Positions 1-5,012 of a stretch of DNA of 5,055 nt are shown here, piece after piece. The notes beneath the pieces were generated by a model. The model was given only the letters and a program-made list of their open reading frames with translations. It was not told where the DNA came from and ran no database searches. The position numbers and the translations under genes were made by a program. The DNA comes from Gemmatimonadota bacterium (GTDB taxonomy: Bacteria > ARS69). How positions within the stretch are numbered: position 1 is the first letter of the stretch; every line of letters starts with the position of its first letter. Location: NCBI GenBank assembly GCA_020431545.1, contig JAGQIB010000048.1, positions 1 to 5,055 on the forward strand, written 5' to 3'.

Positions 1-110
1 CTGAATGCCTCGGGCCGGCTGCATCCCGCGGCCCACACGAGAGTCGCCGCCGTCAGCGCGGTCGCGGTCGCGCGTGCGATCGGCGCCCAGCGGCGCGACG
101 TCGCGCTCAC
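1..110 (-). CDS. Predicted lipoprotein, N-terminal part only (runs off the left edge)
   Basis: Only the first 36 codons lie in the window. Reading leftward from a GTG at 110-108, the translation opens with MSATSRRWAPIARA, continues through a hydrophobic stretch (about residues 14-28, ALTAATLVWAA) and reaches the lipobox-like AAGC with Cys at residue 30, followed by SRPEAF. This is the layout of a signal peptidase II signal: basic n-region (R6, R7, R13), hydrophobic h-region, then Gly-Cys. The mature protein would be a lipid-anchored envelope protein; its function cannot be seen. The GTG overlaps the TGA stop of the MOSC gene as GTGA, a usual sign of translational coupling. A GAGGAG lies just upstream, but only about 2 bases away, so coupling may matter more than this site. 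The minus-1 to minus-3 residues (G, A, A) are acceptable, although Leu is commoner at minus 3. The start and lipoprotein call are fairly sure; the identity is unknown. Confidence 0.72.
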   Translation of the reverse strand, partial: MSATSRRWAPIARATATALTAATLVWAAGCSRPEAF

Positions 111-565
111 AGCTCCTCGATCGGATCCCCGGGACGGATCGTTCCGCCCTTGACGATCCGGGCGCGCAGTCCGCCGCGGTGCAGCAGGGCGGACACGAGA
201 TTCGGGATCCCGTTGAGCTCCTGCAGGTAACGGCACGGTTCGCAGAGCTCGAAGCCCTCCAGCTCGGTCTCGCCGACCCGGAAGCGCCGGCCGACGAGAT
301 GATTCAGCGCGACGCGTTCCGTGAGGACGTTGCGCCGGCTCGCGGCGGCCGAGAGCTCGATGTCGGATTCGTGCCGGATCGCCGCGAGCGCTTCGGCCTC
401 GATGAAAGTCACGGCCGTACCCGGTTCCTCGAGTCCCTTCTCGCCGGCGGCGAGGTACTTGCGGTCGCCCTCGATGCCGCGACCGGGCACGAGCGACGCC
501 TCCGAGATCTCGAACGGGGCATCGCCCGGCTTCGAGGCGATGTGAATGGCGACGACGCGCCCCAT
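107..565 (-). CDS. Stand-alone MOSC-domain protein
   Basis: This 152-residue protein matches the small single-domain MOSC family (molybdenum cofactor sulfurase C-terminal domain). Visible family marks are GRGIEGDRKY (residues 28-37), the SRRNVLTE segment (76-83), the LVGRRFRVGETELEG stretch (90-104) and the CEPC pair (Cys108, Cys111). The C-terminal segment GGTIRPGDPIEEL (140-152) is typical of the end of the domain. In larger MOSC proteins the conserved Cys is thought to carry sulfur for the molybdenum cofactor; small stand-alone members mostly have no proven substrate, so sulfur carriage is inference. There is no signal peptide, so it is probably cytoplasmic. The ATG at 565 has GGAGAG upstream (572-577 on the other strand) at about 6 bases. 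It lies 72 bases downstream of the YfhO-family gene and overlaps the next gene by four bases, so it is probably the middle gene of an operon. Length is usual for the family and nothing appears broken. Confidence 0.9.
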   Translation of the reverse strand: MGRVVAIHIASKPGDAPFEISEASLVPGRGIEGDRKYLAAGEKGLEEPGTAVTFIEAEALAAIRHESDIELSAAASRRNVLTERVALNHLVGRRFRVGETELEGFELCEPCRYLQELNGIPNLVSALLHRGGLRARIVKGGTIRPGDPIEEL

Positions 566-590
566 GACGTTCTCTCCGCGAACGGGTGCC

Positions 591-621
591 GGCGGCGCGG
601 GTCGAGGGTTCGGGCGCCGCC
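591..621 (-). repeat. GC-rich hairpin between the YfhO-family and MOSC genes
   Basis: GGCGGCGC (591-598) and GCGCCGCC (614-621) form a perfect 8-bp stem with a 15-base loop in the 72-base gap between the YfhO-family stop and the MOSC start. No T-run follows on the leftward strand, so it is not a standard intrinsic terminator. It could affect mRNA stability or relative expression within the operon. In such GC-rich DNA, chance is also possible. Confidence 0.4.
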
Positions 622-637
622 CCGATCCGGGAACATA

Positions 638-3085
638 TCAGGAATCGGTCGGACCGAGCGCCCCGGAACGTCGTTGCGGCCAGGCGAGCAGGCCGAGCAG
701 CAGCAGGCCTCCTGCCGACGCGAGGAGCCCGTTCCGGACGCTCTTCGGCCGGTAATCGAGCTCCACGGTCACGGTGCCGGGCGGGACCGGAACCGCGAGG
801 AACAGGAAGTCGGCGCGGTACACGGGCGCGGGCTGTCCGTTCACGCGCGCCTCCCAACCCGGCGCCCAGCTTTCGAGGACCCGGAGCATTCCCCCGTCGC
901 CGCCGACCCAGCCGGCCCGCAGCGAGTTCGGTCCGTTCGTCCACTCCACCGCGATCGCGCGGCCCGTCGGGGTCCGTTGCGGCTCGGGCGGCTCGGGCTG
1001 CCCGTCCGGCACCTCCAGCAACGTGATCCGGCCGGGGTCGTGCGAGGGACCGAACAGGGTCTCCAGCACCGCGGGACCCTCTTCCAGGGTTCGCCATCCG
1101 GACACCACGGAGGCGCGCCCGAGGCGAGGCTCGTGATGGTTCCAGGTGAAGCCCGCCTCGGGATCTTCGAGGTCGGGGACGTCGCGCGGCGGCACACCCT
1201 TCACCTCGAGCATCCGCGCGGCGTCCCACAGATCGAAGATGCGCTCGCGGATCGCGTGCGGAGTCTTGGCCTCGTCGTCGAAGATCTGGACGAACGCTTC
1301 GTGTCGTCGCGGATTCAGCGGTTCGCACCCCTGCACCTGCGCGACACCGGCGGGGACGTTCGCATTGCACAGCAGCGCACGCTGCGCCCACACGAACGAC
1401 GTGGGATTGCGGCAACCGTAGAGGAAGTTGCCGAGCTGATCGGTGGAGCGCGGCGTGTAGAGTCGCCGGCCGTCGAGCTCCGCGGCGAGCTCGCGAGACT
1501 CCGCGGGAACGCGATCGTAGAAGCCACGCTCGGTCGGCATCTCGAGCGACCGCGCCGCGAGGAACAGATCGAGCAGCGCGAAGACGACCCACGCGACCGT
1601 CGCGCGGGAACGGATCTCCACCACGAGGCCGACGGCGCCGGCCGCGAGGACGAGACTTCCGCGGACGAGCAGCGAAGAGATCCAGTCCGCGCGGAACGCC
1701 TCGTACGCCTCGGCCTGGTACGGAGGCGAGCCGGCCAGCTGCATCGCGCGGAACGTCTCCGCGAGGGGGCCGCGCGCGAGCAGAGCCGCGAGCACGAGCG
1801 CGAGCCCCACGCCGGCCGTCGCGAACGCGAGATGACGCAGGCGCGTCGCGGAACGGCGGACGCGCGCGAGCCCGATCGCCGCGAGCGGCGCGAGGTGCAG
1901 CACGACCAGGAAGCCGGCCGTCGAAGGCCACCGTGAACGTCCGAAGCCCGGCACGTGATCGTGCAGCCAGGGGTAGATCGGGGTGTGCCGGCCGAGCGCG
2001 AGCACGAGTCCGAGCACCGTTCCCGCGAGAAGAAAGCGCGTGAGCACCGCCGGCACGACCGGCGCCTCGGCGGGCTCCCCGCGGTGACGTCGCGGCCGTC
2101 GCCCCATTCCCGCAAGTGTCGGGAGCGCGGCGAGCGCCAGCAGCAACCCGAGCGGTCCGATCCCGATCGCGCCGAAGCAGTACTCCACGAGGTCGCCGCC
2201 CCAGTACCGGTCGATGCCGGGGAATCCGAGGAAGAACGGATCCACGAGCCCCGCCAGCCCCTTCCAGGGGAGTGAGCGGGACACCGCCACGACCGTCTCG
2301 TACGGTTCGGTCTTCGCCGACCAGCGGGTCATCTCGGCCGCGGGGACGAGCTGCGCGGCCGCCACGAGCGCGCCGACCCCGAGCGCGACCGGCCACGCCA
2401 GTACGCGGTGCAGGCGTCCCGCCGGCGTCGCTCCCGGCTCGGCGGCCGCTTCCGGGAACAGGAAGGCCGCGAGCAAGGTGCCCGACAGCAGCCCGAAGAA
2501 CGCGAGCTGCGGATAGCCCGCCACCACCGACAACGCGACCGCGATCGCGGCGCGAAGCACGCCGCGTCGCTGTCCGAAGCGCATCGCGTCGAGCAGGCCC
2601 GACCACAGGAGCGGCGTCCACACCGCGGACCCGAGCTTCATCGGGAACTCGAGATACGAAACGGTCCACGTGCTGAACGCGAACAGCGCGCCGCCGAGCA
2701 GCGCCGGTGTCGCGGACAGGCCGATGCGTCCGAGGAAACGTCGCATCAGGACGGCGCCGATCGCGAGGTGCAGCACGGACGTCGCCGTGAGCGCCACGTC
2801 GAACGGCAGGATCCAGTAGAGCCAGTTCAGCGGATAGAACACGCCGCTCTGCAGGTTCGCCAGCAGCGGGATGCCGCAGTACGTGTCGTGATTCCACAAC
2901 GGGAGCGCACCCCCGCGGACGAGCTCCTTCACCGCGGTCTGCCACGGGTGGAAGAAGGTCAGGATGTCACGCAGCAGATAAGCCCGGCCGGTCAGCGCCA
3001 CGTCGAACAGGAACGCGATCGTGACGAGGAACAGGATCGCGTCCGGAGACGCGAGGCGGCGCAGGGACGACGTTCGATTCGCCAA
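638..3085 (-). CDS. YfhO-family multi-pass membrane protein (GT-C-like)
   Basis: This large integral membrane protein has 815 residues from the TTG start chosen here, or 829 from an ATG at 3127. Positions below count from that ATG. About 13 hydrophobic segments span residues 29-526: near 29-46, 94-130, 140-180, 190-226, 242-263, 313-338, 360-380, 401-422, 434-452 and 487-526. A largely soluble domain (about 527-798) follows, then a last helix (about 799-816). Near the N-terminus, RDILTFFHPW (53-62) and GGALPLWNHDTYCGIPLLAN (72-91) are typical of YfhO/GT-C proteins. The C-terminal SWAPGWEARVNGQ (753-765) and VELDYRPKSVRNGL (788-801) are the YfhO signature. In Firmicutes, YfhO is tied to glycosylation of lipoteichoic acid; in this organism the substrate is unknown, probably an envelope glycan using a lipid-linked sugar. 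I chose TTG at 3085 because GGAG lies 6 bases upstream, while the ATG at 3127 has no clear ribosome site. It is the first gene of the likely leftward operon. Confidence 0.87.
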   Translation of the reverse strand: MANRTSSLRRLASPDAILFLVTIAFLFDVALTGRAYLLRDILTFFHPWQTAVKELVRGGALPLWNHDTYCGIPLLANLQSGVFYPLNWLYWILPFDVALTATSVLHLAIGAVLMRRFLGRIGLSATPALLGGALFAFSTWTVSYLEFPMKLGSAVWTPLLWSGLLDAMRFGQRRGVLRAAIAVALSVVAGYPQLAFFGLLSGTLLAAFLFPEAAAEPGATPAGRLHRVLAWPVALGVGALVAAAQLVPAAEMTRWSAKTEPYETVVAVSRSLPWKGLAGLVDPFFLGFPGIDRYWGGDLVEYCFGAIGIGPLGLLLALAALPTLAGMGRRPRRHRGEPAEAPVVPAVLTRFLLAGTVLGLVLALGRHTPIYPWLHDHVPGFGRSRWPSTAGFLVVLHLAPLAAIGLARVRRSATRLRHLAFATAGVGLALVLAALLARGPLAETFRAMQLAGSPPYQAEAYEAFRADWISSLLVRGSLVLAAGAVGLVVEIRSRATVAWVVFALLDLFLAARSLEMPTERGFYDRVPAESRELAAELDGRRLYTPRSTDQLGNFLYGCRNPTSFVWAQRALLCNANVPAGVAQVQGCEPLNPRRHEAFVQIFDDEAKTPHAIRERIFDLWDAARMLEVKGVPPRDVPDLEDPEAGFTWNHHEPRLGRASVVSGWRTLEEGPAVLETLFGPSHDPGRITLLEVPDGQPEPPEPQRTPTGRAIAVEWTNGPNSLRAGWVGGDGGMLRVLESWAPGWEARVNGQPAPVYRADFLFLAVPVPPGTVTVELDYRPKSVRNGLLASAGGLLLLGLLAWPQRRSGALGPTDS

Positions 3086-3095
3086 GGAGCACTCC
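3083..3095 (-). promoter_or_regulatory. Ribosome binding site supporting a TTG start for the YfhO-family gene
   Basis: On the leftward strand GGAG (3095-3092) is followed by six bases and TTG (3085-3083), which begins M-ANRTSSLRR just before the first membrane helix. The longer ATG start at 3127 is preceded by a pyrimidine-rich stretch (CCTCTCTTTCC) with no purine-rich site. The 14 extra residues (MWPKWRVGSPAECS) look unlike a natural N-terminus. Confidence 0.55.
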
Positions 3096-3147
3096 GCGGG
3101 GGAACCCACTCTCCATTTCGGCCACATTGTGGTGCGGAAAGAGAGGT

Positions 3148-3173
3148 CGGCCCAGATCTTTCACGATCGGCCG
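3148..3173 (-). other. Possible hairpin in the leader of the YfhO-family gene
   Basis: CGGCC (3148-3152) pairs with GGCCG (3169-3173), and GATC (3155-3158) with GATC (3165-3168). The loop is TTTCAC, with a two-base bulge on one side. It lies 63-88 bases ahead of the TTG start, within the gene-free stretch 3086-3348. No convincing sigma70 promoter for the YfhO-family gene was found here by eye; TTGTCG near 3200 lacks a good minus-10 partner. Weak evidence; it may be chance. Confidence 0.25.
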
Positions 3174-3263
3174 GATCTGCCGAAACAGCGGGACGATCGA
3201 CAAAGAGTCGCGGCGGCGGACGGCGGGGAGCGGCGCGTCCGGTCGGGGACACCGCGGAGGCCC

Positions 3264-3305
3264 AAGAGAAAAGGCACCGAGCCCATACCTCGTGGCTCGG
3301 TGCCT
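3264..3305 (-). terminator. Strong intrinsic terminator for the small leftward gene
   Basis: A perfect 12-bp stem, AGGCACCGAGCC (3272-3283) and GGCTCGGTGCCT (3294-3305), encloses a 10-base loop. Read leftward it is followed directly by TTTTCTCTT (3272-3264, the first T lying in the stem), the U-rich tail of a Rho-independent terminator. Read rightward there is only CTTCC, so it works mainly on the leftward strand. It begins 43 bases after the stop of the 71-codon gene and separates that gene from the YfhO-family gene, so the two are probably not co-transcribed. Confidence 0.88.
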
Positions 3306-3348
3306 CTTCCTGACGTCCTACGGCCGTGGGGTCTCTGGAAGCGCCCCG

Positions 3349-3564
3349 TCAGTAGGACTGTAGCTCGGTAATCTGGCTGATCCGGTCCCTCTCGAAAACG
3401 AAAGCGACCCGTTCGTTGTAGTAGTACCAGGTCTGCATTGGCTCGCAGTCGACGACGTCGTCGGGGCGACCGTAGATCCGGGCCACGGAATGCTGCATCG
3501 ACTCGGTTCCGTGTCTCTCGGCGACGTCGCGGGCGAAGCTGCGGTCCTTGCTGATGTAAACCAT
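3349..3564 (-). CDS. Small protein with a BamE-like (SmpA/OmlA) C-terminal half
   Basis: This is a 71-residue protein that I cannot name with certainty. Residues 28-66 carry the pattern of the SmpA/OmlA/BamE-like fold: ARIYGRPDDVV (28-38), then WYYYNERVAFVFERDRISQI (46-65), matching the usual 'G-x-P-D ... W-Y-Y ... V-x-F-V-F-E-x-x-R-I' strands. BamE is a lipoprotein of the outer-membrane assembly machine. This protein has no signal peptide or lipobox, and its N-terminal 27 residues (MVYISKDRSFARDVAERHG...) are charged, so it looks cytoplasmic, and a BamE role should not be assumed. Codon use is GC3-rich like its neighbours. The ATG has no close ribosome site; GAGG (3581-3578) is 13 bases away, with a small GGCAGCCTGCC palindrome between. 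A CTG three codons upstream lies 4 bases from the same GAGG and would add three residues. A strong terminator follows, which supports a real single-gene transcript. Confidence 0.68.
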   Translation of the reverse strand: MVYISKDRSFARDVAERHGTESMQHSVARIYGRPDDVVDCEPMQTWYYYNERVAFVFERDRISQITELQSY

Positions 3565-3656
3565 GCTCGGCAGGCTGCCTCATTCCGGAGTTGCGGGTTC
3601 AGCGAAGTTGACGGGGGGCCATAAGCTCCGCCGCTTCCGGTAACGTGAGCAAGTCG

Positions 3657-3686
3657 AGACTAGCAGAATCGCGACTTCGACGTCAA
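3657..3686 (-). promoter_or_regulatory. Candidate sigma70 promoter for the small leftward gene
   Basis: On the leftward strand TTGACG (3686-3681) is followed by an 18-base spacer and TAGTCT (3662-3657). This gives 5 of 6 and 3 of 6 matches to the consensus, with the important T, A and final T kept in the minus-10. The start would be near 3650, about 85 bases before the ATG at 3564. Its shape resembles the tRNA promoter in this window (TTGACA, 17 bases, TATTCT), which supports it somewhat. Confidence 0.5.
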
Positions 3687-3714
3687 GTTGGCGACCCGTC
3701 TCCCTGCGGCCCGA

Positions 3715-3751
3715 GGGCCCGAAAGCCGCTCCGGGAGCGGGTTTCCGGCCC
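3715..3751. repeat. Large near-perfect inverted repeat between the divergent promoters
   Basis: Two 18-base arms are centred on G3733, with 16 of 18 positions complementary. GGGCC (3715-3719) pairs with GGCCC (3747-3751), GAAA (3721-3724) with TTTC (3742-3745), and CCGCTCC (3726-3732) with GGAGCGG (3734-3740). The only two mismatches are C-C (3720/3746) and G-G (3725/3741). It lies 28 bases from the leftward TTGACG and 20 bases from the rightward TTGACA. Both flanking genes point away from it and no T-run follows, so it is not a normal terminator. It may be an operator for both genes or a cruciform-prone site. Confidence 0.6.
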
Positions 3752-3771
3752 TTGTGCGCGGTGGCGGGAAG

Positions 3772-3800
3772 TTGACACGCCTCCGGGGAGAGAGGAACCT
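3772..3800 (+). promoter_or_regulatory. Candidate promoter for galE (good -35, weak -10)
   Basis: A perfect TTGACA (3772-3777) lies 88 bases upstream of the galE ATG. At a 17-base spacing the minus-10 would be GAACCT (3795-3800), which keeps only the second A and the final T. The minus-35 is therefore convincing but the minus-10 is not, so the promoter may need an activator or use another start. A GGAACC at 3794-3799 recalls ECF-sigma minus-35 elements, but I see no good partner at the right distance. Confidence 0.4.
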
Positions 3801-3864
3801 GGGTGACCCTCCGCTCGGTTTCGTAGCGGGTGCGACAAGAGTGCGGCACGGGGGAAAGGAACGG

Positions 3865-4842
3865 ATGAAGATCCTCGTCACCGGCGGCGCCGGCTACATC
3901 GGAAGCGTCGCGTGCGAGCGACTGCTGCGCGAGGGGCACGACGTGCTCGTGCTCGACAACCTGAGCACGGGACACCGCGAGGCGGTGCCGCCGCAAGCCG
4001 GCTTCGTCGATGCGGACCTGCGGGATCGGGCCGCGGTGCGACGCGCGCTCGCCGGACACGACCTGGATGCGGTGATGCACTTTGCGGCCGCGAGTCTCGT
4101 CGGCGAATCGATGGAGGATCCCGGCAAGTACTTCGAGAACAACGTCGGCGCGTCGGTGAATCTGCTGGAGGAGGCGGGCGCGCGCGGCGCGCGACGTTTC
4201 GTCCTGTCCTCCACCGCGGCCACGTACGGGGAGCCGGATCGGGTCCCGATCACCGAGGAGGCGGCCACGGCGCCGACGAATCCGTACGGCGAATCCAAGC
4301 TCATGATCGAGCGCATCCTCGACTGGTACGGAAGGCTCCGCGACTGGCGATGGATCTCGCTCCGCTACTTCAACGCGGCCGGAGCGTCGGAGGAACGAGG
4401 CGAGGACCGCGACCACGAGACGCACCTCGTGCCGCTCGTGCTCCGCGCCGCCGTACAGGGCGGAGAGATCCGGATCTTCGGCGACGACTACCCGACCCCC
4501 GACGGCACCTGCGTGCGCGACTACATCCACATCGAGGATCTCGCCGACGCGCACGTCCGCGCGCTCGACGCGATGGGGCGTGGGGTGAGCGGCGTGTTCA
4601 ATCTCGGCAACGGGAAGGGCTTCTCGGTGCGCGAGGTCGTGACCGTGGCCGAGCAGGTGGTGGGGCGCCCGATCGGCCAGGTCGTCGCGCCGCGCCGCCC
4701 GGGCGACCCGGCGACGCTGATCGCCTCCTCGGATCGGGCCCGCGAGGTGCTCGGCTGGACGCCGGCGCATACGGACCTGCGGAGCATCGTCGAGAGCGCC
4801 TGGCGCTGGCACCGAGCCCATCCGAACGGATACCGAGGCTAG
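3865..4842 (+). CDS. galE: UDP-glucose 4-epimerase
   Basis: This 325-residue cytoplasmic extended SDR enzyme interconverts UDP-glucose and UDP-galactose through a 4-keto intermediate, using bound NAD. It has the NAD-binding GGAGYIG (7-13), Asp31 of LDNLS (adenosine ribose contact), MHFAA (71-75), SSTAATYG (115-122) with the catalytic Ser/Thr region, YGESK (141-145) with Tyr141 and Lys145 as the catalytic pair, RYFNAAGA (167-174), DGTCVRDYIHIEDLADAH (213-230) and RRPGDP (277-282). The length fits the family. The ATG at 3865 is chosen because AAAGGA lies about 4 bases upstream and the GxxGxxG fold begins at once; the frame stays open back to 3688, but that stretch is the control region. At the position matching E. 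coli Tyr299, which limits sugar size, this protein appears to have Leu285, so N-acetylated UDP-sugars may also be accepted; this is inferred from a by-eye alignment. It points away from the small leftward gene and is followed by tRNA-Phe with its own promoter. Confidence 0.95.
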   Translation: MKILVTGGAGYIGSVACERLLREGHDVLVLDNLSTGHREAVPPQAGFVDADLRDRAAVRRALAGHDLDAVMHFAAASLVGESMEDPGKYFENNVGASVNLLEEAGARGARRFVLSSTAATYGEPDRVPITEEAATAPTNPYGESKLMIERILDWYGRLRDWRWISLRYFNAAGASEERGEDRDHETHLVPLVLRAAVQGGEIRIFGDDYPTPDGTCVRDYIHIEDLADAHVRALDAMGRGVSGVFNLGNGKGFSVREVVTVAEQVVGRPIGQVVAPRRPGDPATLIASSDRAREVLGWTPAHTDLRSIVESAWRWHRAHPNGYRG

Positions 4843-4879
4843 CGTTCCGGGCGGTTGGCGGGGCCACGCTGCGACATCC

Positions 4880-4907
4880 GGCCCGGTTCCGGACCGGGAA
4901 ACGGGCC
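4880..4907 (+). other. GC-rich hairpins after galE, possible terminator without a T-run
   Basis: Two nested or competing stems lie 38 bases after the galE stop: CCCGGT (4882-4887) with ACCGGG (4893-4898) around a 5-base loop, and GGCCCG (4880-4885) with CGGGCC (4902-4907). Only CCGACGTTG follows, with no T-tract. If this ends the galE transcript it is not a classical intrinsic terminator. It sits immediately before the tRNA promoter, so some galE read-through into the tRNA is possible. Confidence 0.35.
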
Positions 4908-4912
4908 CGACG

Positions 4913-4941
4913 TTGACAGGGATCGGGGCGTCGCCTATTCT
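4913..4941 (+). promoter_or_regulatory. Strong sigma70-type promoter for tRNA-Phe
   Basis: TTGACA (4913-4918) is followed by exactly 17 bases and TATTCT (4936-4941), giving 6 of 6 and 4 of 6 consensus matches at the optimal spacing. The start is expected near 4948, giving a leader of about 60 bases before the mature tRNA 5' end at 5008. A strong stand-alone promoter is usual for a tRNA gene. Confidence 0.85.
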
Positions 4942-4956
4942 CCATCGTCCTCCACT

Positions 4957-4986
4957 GCGGAACCGGGCGAGACTCCCGGAAACCGC
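4957..4986 (+). other. Hairpin in the tRNA-Phe 5' leader
   Basis: GCGG (4957-4960) pairs with CCGC (4983-4986) and CCGGG (4963-4967) pairs with CCCGG (4975-4979). An AA/AAA internal loop separates the two helices, and the 7-base loop is CGAGACT. The hairpin would form soon after transcription begins. It uses bases 4975-4979, which also belong to the longer inverted repeat that reaches into the tRNA, so the two structures exclude each other. Confidence 0.5.
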
Positions 4987-5012
4987 CGGGAAGACCGGAA
5001 CATCCGGGAGTC
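4971..5012 (+). repeat. Inverted repeat joining the tRNA-Phe leader to the tRNA 5' end
   Basis: GACTCCCGGA (4971-4980) is the exact reverse complement of TCCGGGAGTC (5003-5012), with 22 bases between. The right arm covers the last five leader bases and the first five bases of the mature tRNA (5008-5012). In the precursor RNA this 10-bp helix would hide the RNase P cleavage site and compete with the acceptor stem. The first five bases, GACTC, equal the expected last five bases of the 3' acceptor strand (CCGACTC), which lies outside the window. Confidence 0.6.

Noticed and set aside
5..1936. Long open frame of 643 codons on the plus strand opposite the YfhO-family and MOSC genes
   Set aside because: It is rich in Arg, Glu, Ala and Gly with no domain, and lies antisense to two clearly recognised genes. 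Long antisense frames are expected in GC-rich coding DNA.
3272..3305. Terminator hairpin as a bidirectional terminator
   Set aside because: The plus-strand side is followed only by CTTCC, and no rightward gene ends there.
2408..3313. Open frame of 301 codons on the plus strand, rich in Arg, Glu and Gln
   Set aside because: It is antisense to the YfhO-family gene and passes through the terminator. No ribosome site or recognisable domain was seen.
3599..3622. Tiny leftward frame (MAPRQLR) in the leader of the small gene, possible leader peptide
   Set aside because: The GGAG is only 3 bases from the ATG, the frame is just seven codons long and there is no codon run suggesting attenuation. It is probably chance.
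3688..3864. N-terminal extension of GalE by 59 codons
   Set aside because: The frame is open, but the stretch holds the dyad and the TTGACA element, and the GalE fold starts exactly at the ATG at 3865, which has its own ribosome site.
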